Assembly: GCF_025698545.1 (NCBI RefSeq)
Contig: NC_068577.1
Coordinates: 4,621,501 to 4,685,500, forward strand
DNA length: 64,000 nt
Origin: Gossypium raimondii
Taxonomy: Eukaryota > Streptophyta > Magnoliopsida > Malvales > Malvaceae
Direction of reading: 5' to 3'
Position numbers and translations under genes: made by a program. The notes beneath the pieces were generated by a model that did not search any database, had not been told where the DNA came from, and saw only the letters and a program-made list of their open reading frames with translations. Shown piece by piece: positions 57,395 to 64,000 of the stretch (positions are counted from its first letter, which is position 1; every line of letters starts with the position of its first letter).

Positions 57395-58885
57395 AATGTC
57401 AAATCTTACCAAACTTGAAGTTGCAAATCTTAATATATCAGACAAAATTATTTGCCATAGGTATTAGATGCCAAAATTCACCTAGATGCTAGGGGCCTAA
57501 AGAATACTATTTTAGCAAATAAAGAGGCATCTAATCAAGATAAGGCAAAAGTAATGATTTTTATTTGTCATTATCTACATGATGGATTAAAAGTAGAATA
57601 TCTAACTGTAAAAGACCCTTGTGAGTTGTGGAATAATCTGAAAAAACAATTTGACTGTAAAAAAATGTAATACTCTCTAAAGCTCGTTAATTGGATGCAC
57701 TTATGATTTCAATATTTTATGACTATAAGTGAATACAATTCAAAAATTTTCAAAATTACTTAATTAAAATAATGTGGAGAAAAAATAACTGATGAAGACT
57801 TGTTAAAGAAAATATTTCAACTTTTCATGCGTCTAATGTGCTCATGTAGCTGCAATATCCTGAAAAAAGTTTTAAAAAGTATTCCAATTTGATCTCATGC
57901 CTTATGGTAGCTAAGCAAAATAATGAGTTATTGATAAAAAAAATCATTGAATCTGTCCCATTAGTTTTACTCCATTCCTTAATGTGAATGTAGTAGTACA
58001 TAACAATTATGAAATTAGAAACTATAAAGGTCATGGTTATTGACGTAGTTGGGGACGTGGTCATACTAGTAACTAGTATCACGGTGGTCATAATGGTGGT
58101 ACTTCTAACCACAAAAAAAAAAAGAATAACAACGAAGGGAAATAAAAAGGTGGCCAAAATAACCCTTCAAAGATAATTGAAAAATTATGCTATCGATGAG
58201 ATATGAAGGGACATTAGTCACATACCTATCATACGCCTGAGCATCTAGTGAAACTTTATCAAGCATTTCATTTAAAGGAAGAGAAATAATATTGAGACAA
58301 ATTTTACACCCAAAATGATGAAATAAAGGCTTTTTTTTTTTTTTGCAAAAGATGAAGATTTTTACTATGACGCTAAAGCCAACCATGCTAGCAAGGATGA
58401 TGGTTTTTATGGCCTGAATGATATAACTCATTTGGATGTGGCAGGTTTCTTTGAGAATTATGATACAACATAGGGATATGCTATTTTGCATGCAACAGTA
58501 CTTGTGTGCATCAAATCAACAAATTATAGTAATTATTCCCCTTTACAATTGGCTTTTGGTCAAGAGCTAAATATTATCCATATTAGAATTTTTGGATGTG
58601 CGGTATATGTTCCAATTGCTCTACCACAACGTATAAATATAGGCCCCCAAAGAAGGTTGAGAATGTTGGTTATGAATCTCCTTTTATAATTAAGTATCTT
58701 AAACAGTAAACTAGAGATTTATTTATTGCTCGATTTGTTGATTGTCATTTTGATGAAACAACATTCTCAACATCAAACGGAGAGAAAAAATTGGTAAAAG
58801 AGATTACATGGAATGAGTTATCATTATCTCAATTAGATCCCCATATAAGTCAATGTGAACATGCAGTTAAGTAAGTTGTCCACAT
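57395..58885 (+). pseudogene. Copia-type retrotransposon deletion derivative (gag joined to late integrase)
   Basis: An ATG at 57395 opens MSNLTKLEVANLNISDK, the start of a UBN2-type Copia gag. Recognisable pieces follow through many stops and frame changes: HLDARGLKNTIL, DKAKVMIFICHYLHDGLK, YLTVKDPCELWNNLK, ISEYNSKIFKIT, ITDEDLLKK and LMVAKQNNELL. A damaged zinc knuckle (CYR..., GH, around 58190-58225) follows. At about 58470 the sequence jumps to the end of integrase: LHATVLVCIKSTNYSNYSPL, then LAFGQELNI, IRIFGCAVYVP and GPQRRL (to about 58660). Then comes the link to reverse transcriptase: FVDCHFDETTF, LVKEITWNELSLSQLDP. Protease, most of integrase and all of RT/RNase H are absent. Confidence 0.82.
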
Positions 58886-59488
58886 CAGCTTTGGGACATG
58901 ATTAGCTTAGCTTTCCTCAAGACCTAATTATATGCCCTAACTCCAAACATATTAAAGCCCAATTGAATGTATCAATACAAGAGTTTGTGACGAGAGGCCT
59001 TTAAGGAAGTGTTTTTGAGGGCTTAAACATTGAAGACTCCATTTTGAGACAAGCTTGGCTCGTGAACGTAAGCCTAGAAGTTGGACCTAATTTGAAGATA
59101 TTTTTAAGCTTGAAAGAGTTAAAGTCTTAAAGTGAGTAGCCCAAATCCGCACACCTTTGAAGATCAGCTCATTTGAAGCTCATTTAGATCACTTGAAGAC
59201 TTAATTATTTTATTTTTGGCCTAATTTTTCAATGGCCCAACTAGAATGTTTATTTTAAGCCGAAGTTAGTTTGTTTTCTTGTAAATTTGGTTCATGCACA
59301 ATTCCTATAAAGCGGTCGAATTCACTTAATCTTTTCTTTCCTTCTTTAAGTTTCTTGAGAAGAAAATGTTATCTTTCTTAGCTGCACACCTTTTTAGGCT
59401 AGCTTTCAAAGGATTTGTTTTTCCTTAGCCACCCACATCTTTAAACTAGTTTTAGGGATTTGTTTCTCTTTTTTTTTTTTTGTGGAGG
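58886..59488. other. Unassigned, LTR-like sequence
   Basis: Less A/T-rich than its neighbours. It reads like an LTR leader (CCTATAAAGCGG as a possible TATA region near 59306, then pyrimidine-rich CTTTTCTTTCCTTCTTT). Its right part is interrupted by the foldback element at 59489, and 60965-61140 looks like its continuation. No partner LTR was found. Confidence 0.35.
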
Positions 59489-60964
59489 GGGCAAACTACC
59501 AAAATAATGACTTTTGTTTATCTCATATTACATTTTAATCACCTATGTTTGAAATGTTACGTTTTAGTCACTTATGTCAACGTGTTGTAACATTTTAGTC
59601 GCTGAGTTGTTAATTATCGTTAATGGTGTAACGGTAAGCTGACGTGTCAAGTTAAATCATCATTTCAAACAAAAATTTTAGGTTAAAGTATACAATTGGT
59701 CCCCATATTTTTTTTTCATTTTGAGTAATTTAACTTTTTTTCTTTAGTTTCCATTCCCTTCTACTTCTCCTTTTATTTTCTCCCTTTTCCATTCCTTTTA
59801 ACGTAATTTTTCTATGTTTTCCATTTGTTAAACTTTTTTATGTTTATGAAAAAAGAACAAGCAAATGCTGAAACCAAAGTAAAATGTGATTCGCATATTC
59901 TCACCCTACAGTTACAAACTCTCATCGTCTATCATCGCTTTAATGAACCAATTTGAATCTCTCAATGACCACATTATTTATCTTACCTACAATATTCTCA
60001 CCCTATCAAAACTACGTTGTTTCACAAATTCTTCAAACGAGCTCTACACTCTCAATGACTAAAACAACCACCATACGAAACTTACCCTCAATTTTACCCA
60101 AACCAGTTTGGTACCATGCTCTCTTTCTCTCTTCGGTTCATCCATGCTCAGCTTCCAATCAAGTTTGCTTGGGAATATCCAAGAATGTTTAAATCAATTT
60201 TATTGTTTGCTTAATTTTATTCTTCAGAAAAGAAAAGAAAAGGAAATGAATAATCTACATGATTCTGTAAAAGTTTAGAAGCAAAAAAAAAATTTGTTTT
60301 GAATATAAAAATTCAATTTATGTTTAGTTTTGATTAAGAATATGAATTTTATATTGAATAGTTAGATCCAATTTTAGTTTCAAAATTAGGTTATATTCAA
60401 ATCGAGATTTGATTAAGAATGATTGATGTTCGATTTTGAGTGAAATTCAATTTAGGAATCATGTGAAAGAAATAAGGACTTAGTTTTTTAGTGAGCAATG
60501 ATTATGTTTTTCCAATGAAGAATATGAGAAGAGAGAAAAGTAAAGAGGAAGAAAAAAGTAAAATAAAGAAATAAAAAATTTAAATTGTTCAAAATAATAA
60601 AAGTATAGGGAGTAGTTTTAACAAAAGGAGGACATAAAAAAACTACGTTAAAATAAATGGAGAAGGGAGGAACACAGAGGGAGAATGAGAAGAGAATGGA
60701 AAACAAATAAAAAAAAAAGGAAAGTTCAAAGAACATAAAAGAAAAAAATTAAATTGCTCAAAACAAAACAAAAATATAGGGACCAATTGTATAATTTAAC
60801 CTAAAATTTTCATTTCAAATGATGATTTAACTTGCGACAATTAACGCTCAATGACTAAAATGTTACAACACGATAACGTAAGTGACTAAAACGTAACATT
60901 TCAAACATAAATGACTAATATGTAACCTGAGATAAACAAAATTGATTATTTTGATAGTTTATCT
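59489..60964. mobile_element. Long-arm foldback element, copy D (long form)
   Basis: About 1476 bp. Left GGGCAAACTACCAAAATAATG, right TTATTTTGATAGTTTATC. Arms are about 330 bases with the words seen in the other copies (TTAGTCGCTGAGTTGTTAA, GTAAGCTGACGTGTCAAG, GGGACCAATTGTATAATTT). The interior 59860-60480 is homologous to that of copy C but inverted relative to it. The 9-bp flanks could not be matched. Confidence 0.75.
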
Positions 60965-61294
60965 TTTTTTTTTCTAGCTCCATTCTTTTATAAAAAGGGG
61001 TAGCTCTATTCTTCTTATTTGCAAGAAATCTTTTCTTATTTGTTTTAGAAAAGTTTTCAACTCAATCTTCTTCAATTTTGAATTTAACTTCTTTAATCCA
61101 TGATATGAAATGAGTCAATAAAGCATTTCATAAATGAAATTTAAATAAAACAAGGGGTAAATGTAAAAAATGTGACTACACTAAGACAGTAACTTATTAA
61201 ATAAATAAAAAAAGACCTTTTTTTTTTCTCTTTGAACATTAAAGAGGGAGGGAAATAAAAACAAGCAAATACAGAAAGCAAAGGGGATTCCTTA
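60965..61294. other. Noncoding
   Basis: This is probably the continuation of the LTR-like sequence interrupted at 59489, plus A/G-rich DNA. The last nine bases (GATTCCTTA, 61286-61294) are the target duplication of the next element. Confidence 0.4.
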
Positions 61295-62322
61295 GGGCAA
61301 ATTACCAATAAAAGCCGGTTTTTTTTCAAAATTTACCGAAATGGGCCATTTTCCGCGAAATCGCGTCCACGTCAGTGCGATGTCAGGGTACGTGTCAGGA
61401 CATCGCGTCCACGTCAGCGCGATTTACTTACGTGGACACAAATCGCGCCTACGAGGACGCGATTTGCTGACGTGGATGAACAGTTTATGTTTTTAAGCTT
61501 GGAAAACTTTGAAAGGCCATAACTTTTCGCTCGGTTGTCCGATTGAGACGAATTTTTTTTTATTTTGAATAAATTTTCGAGATCTACGCGTTGACAAACA
61601 GCCGAAGGCGGTTTGCCGCACTTTTTTTCAAAAAAGATCCTTTTTTGCCCCTAAATTTTGATTTTTTCGGTTTAAAATTGAATTTTGAAACATTCAAATC
61701 ATTATTTTCCTTATTTATTTAAAGTAAACACCGGATCTTTTTTACAGAATTGTCTTATATCATCCTATTATAGGTATAAGTCAGCTCATTCCACTTTTGA
61801 GAAGTTCCCTAAAATTTTCCATTTTATTCAATTTAGTCCCTAAAAGCTAAATAGTCATATATTCAAATCTAAGCTTCGTTTTTCAATTCAAATTCAATTT
61901 CATCCTTCCATAACATTCAAATATTCTTAAATACAAAAATTTCATGCTAATTTTGAAATAATTACACTTTAGTCCCTATACTCGTAACTAACAAATTATA
62001 CTTTACAAATTAGTCCCTATTCATCTCTAAGCAGTTTGTCAGCGCGTAGATCTCGAAAATTTATTTGAAATAAAAAAAATCGTCTCAATCGGACAACCGA
62101 GCCAAAAGTTATGGCCTTTCAAAGTTTTTCAAGCTAAAAAACATAAACTGTTCATGCCACGTCAGCAAATCGCGTCCTCTAGGGCGCGATTTCCGTCCAC
62201 GTCAGCAAGTCGCGCTGACGTGGACGCGATTTCGCGGAAAATGGACCATTCCGGTAAATAATCAAAAAATCGGCCCATTTCGATAAATTTTGAAAAAAAC
62301 GGCTTTTATTGGTAAATTGCCC
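61295..62322. mobile_element. Mutator-type nonautonomous element with long, CpG-rich inverted arms
   Basis: A 1028-bp element. Perfect 9-bp target duplication GATTCCTTA at 61286-61294 and 62323-62331. Ends GGGCAAATTACCAATAAAAG and CTTTTATTGGTAAATTGCCC are perfect inverted repeats of 20 bases. Inversion continues with differences over about 290-330 bases (61295-61620 and 62030-62322). The arms carry repeated GCGATTT, CGCGTCCACGTCAGC and GCTGACGTGGA words, making this the most CpG-rich stretch of the window. The core CCACGTCA (or its complement) appears about six times. The interior is A/T-rich and noncoding. No transposase is present. Confidence 0.9.
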
Positions 62323-63208
62323 GATTCCTTATCCTTCATTGTCCGTTTATTACGCCATCATCATTTTTATTCTTCTTCCATCTTTCGTCTCACTTTATTT
62401 ATTCTTAAATTGTTTAAGTTCTTGAATAATTCATAATTTATTTATTTTTCGATTTCAGATTCAAGAGAATCAAATTTGGTCTCACCTTTTGGAAAATAAT
62501 ATTTGATTTTTCTGCTTCCAAAACCCATCAAACATTGGCCAAAGTTCATCTCTTCTTGTTTCAATATGTTTCTTTCCAAATTATGTTTTATTTTCATTCT
62601 TTCTAATAATTTTTTTTTTATTTTCAAATTCGGTTCTAAACATTTCAACATCTTAAAATCAATCCACTCGTTGCCCTCTATCATTAGACATTGTCATATA
62701 TATTAACTATATAATTAACTATAATCATAACTATTTTATTAATAATGTTTCTATTAAATTTTGAATATAAAATTAAGTTCATAAAAATTATTAATATAAT
62801 AATTATAATTATTTTGTTAATACTATTTTTGTTATCAATGTAATAGTTATTATCACTTAATTAGATTTTGAATCCATATTAAATTTCGCTATTAATTTTA
62901 TTAATTATCACTTAATTAGTGTTACAATATTTAACACTATAAATATATGCATTAGTAAGACATTTTCATTCAAAATAACATCTAAAGAATTAATGAAAAA
63001 ATTCATATTTAATACTATTGGTCGCTTCTCATTTTTTCATTACTTTTAAAAGTTGTTTCATTATCTCAATTATTTTTAAAATTAATAGAATTTTATTATA
63101 AATTAGATCGATTCTCATTTAATTAGTAAATATATTTTTTTAAAAATTATAAAAATATATATATGATTTAATGAATTTTAAAAATAAATACGTAAAATCA
63201 CATACAAC
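62323..63208. other. A/T-rich noncoding stretch
   Basis: No gene was seen. The reading frames at 62440-62706 on both strands are low-complexity and overlap each other antisense. Confidence 0.45.
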
Positions 63209-63843
63209 TAGACTTGTCAATGAGGCTCGAAAAGTATGAGGGTTTGGGTAAAAATTAGGCCCAAAAAATGAGTTTGGGCAAAAAAAATAAAGCTCATTTA
63301 GAAAACGGGCTAGGCCTAGAGTAAGGCTTTCTTTTCCCGGCTCAGCCCAAATATGCAAAAAAAAAAAACCTATTGTTTCTTCTTGCTTTTTTTTTTACTA
63401 TTTTTTGCTATTTTCTTGTTGTTTTTCACTATTTTGTTACTATTTCACTATTATATTGCTATTATTTTGTTATTATTTGAATATTGTATAACTCTTGTTT
63501 TATTGTTGATTTTGTTACTATTTTAGAGGCATTTACTTGTTAAGTTGTACCAATATTAGTGTTATATAAGTATACATATTTTTCAATTTATTTTCAATTT
63601 GTTGAGAAATATTTTTTAATATTATATATATTAAAAATTATATAAAAATTTAATATGGGTGGGTTGAACCCAAATTTTAGCATTTTTATCCAGACCGGAC
63701 CTGGACAAAATTTTAGACCCATTTGTCGGGCCAAACTCAGGCCAAGCAAACAAGTCCTAAAATTTTAATTGGGCTCAACGTATAGGCCTAACAAACAGCC
63801 CTAAACTTTTGACTAGGTTCGACCTGACGTATGGACACCTCTA
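63209..63843. mobile_element. hAT-like MITE, copy 2
   Basis: A 635-bp element. The left end is TAGACTTGTCAATG and the right end, reverse-complemented, TAGAGGTGTCCATACG. The flanks CATACAAC (63201-63208) and TGTACAAC (63844-63851) match at 6 of 8 positions, fitting the 8-bp hAT duplication. Long internal blocks are shared with 48057-48590. Noncoding. Confidence 0.7.
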
Positions 63844-64000
63844 TGTACAACATAAGTGACATAGAACTTGGCTCGAAATGATTCACTAGTAATTTTTAAC
63901 AAAGCTTGATAATAATAGTTCTATTATTTATTTTTATAAAGAATATTTATTGTAATATTTTTTATGTTTACAAAAACTTAAAATAAAAAATAAAAAATAA
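63844..64000. other. A/T-rich window end
   Basis: Nothing was recognised apart from the 8-bp duplication at its start. Confidence 0.4.

Noticed and set aside
58105..58491. 128-codon minus-strand ORF
   Set aside because: It is antisense to the Copia gag zinc-knuckle region, which has clear homology on the plus strand.

Overview
The window looks like nuclear DNA of a flowering plant. It is AT-rich and has intron-split genes with GT/AG borders, a CYP706-type cytochrome P450 and a dense layering of plant transposons. The repeat families (long-LTR Gypsy starting TGTAACA, Athila, a Copia with a UBN2-type gag) make me think of Malvaceae, probably Gossypium. That genus call is inference, not proof.

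Three loci look like intact host genes. (1) A 14-exon minus-strand gene at 30784-34850 encodes a 441-residue interferon-related developmental regulator (IFRD) protein, the SAT32 type of plants. Its promoter and first exon are duplicated. (2) A single-exon plus-strand gene at 39282-39641 encodes a 119-residue plant protein of unknown function. (3) A 6-exon plus-strand gene at 45805-47634 encodes a 301-residue VDAC/porin-like protein with an unusual basic N-terminal extension. A decayed direct duplicate of the VDAC gene lies at 50014-51480. A decayed scrap of the IFRD gene (exon 9 with intron flanks) lies far away at 6912-7075.

Left third: a minus-strand CYP706-like P450 pseudogene is scattered over 7196-25927. 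Exon 1 is split by a 3.4-kb solo Gypsy LTR (10478-25677, minus orientation). That LTR was itself later split by a complete 11.8-kb Athila element (12901-24692), which has two 1.53-kb LTRs, a 5-bp target duplication, a tRNA-Asp primer site, gag, pol and an env-like ORF. The P450 intron holds a LINE fragment and a MITE. Athila pol carries a dozen in-frame stops but keeps one frame.

Middle and right: the rest is mostly noncoding repeats. There are several inverted-repeat elements with 9-bp target duplications (Mutator-like): 6353-6762, 36735-37287, 43758-43943 and 61295-62322. A long-arm foldback family has four copies (36735, 39873, 53265, 59489). Tourist/PIF-like MITEs lie at 5748 and 49001, and hAT-like MITEs at 38285, 48057 and 63209. 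A LINE 3' fragment lies at 44425, and a Copia deletion derivative at 57395. A probable LTR with an internal 0.5-kb tandem duplication lies at 27151-30376. I saw no rRNA, functional tRNA or CRISPR array.

The most interesting signals are the 61295-62322 Mutator-type element with six copies of the bZIP core CCACGTCA, the VDAC with a lysine/arginine-rich N-terminus, the duplicated IFRD first exon, and a 7-copy array of hairpin-forming 51-bp units inside the solo LTR.
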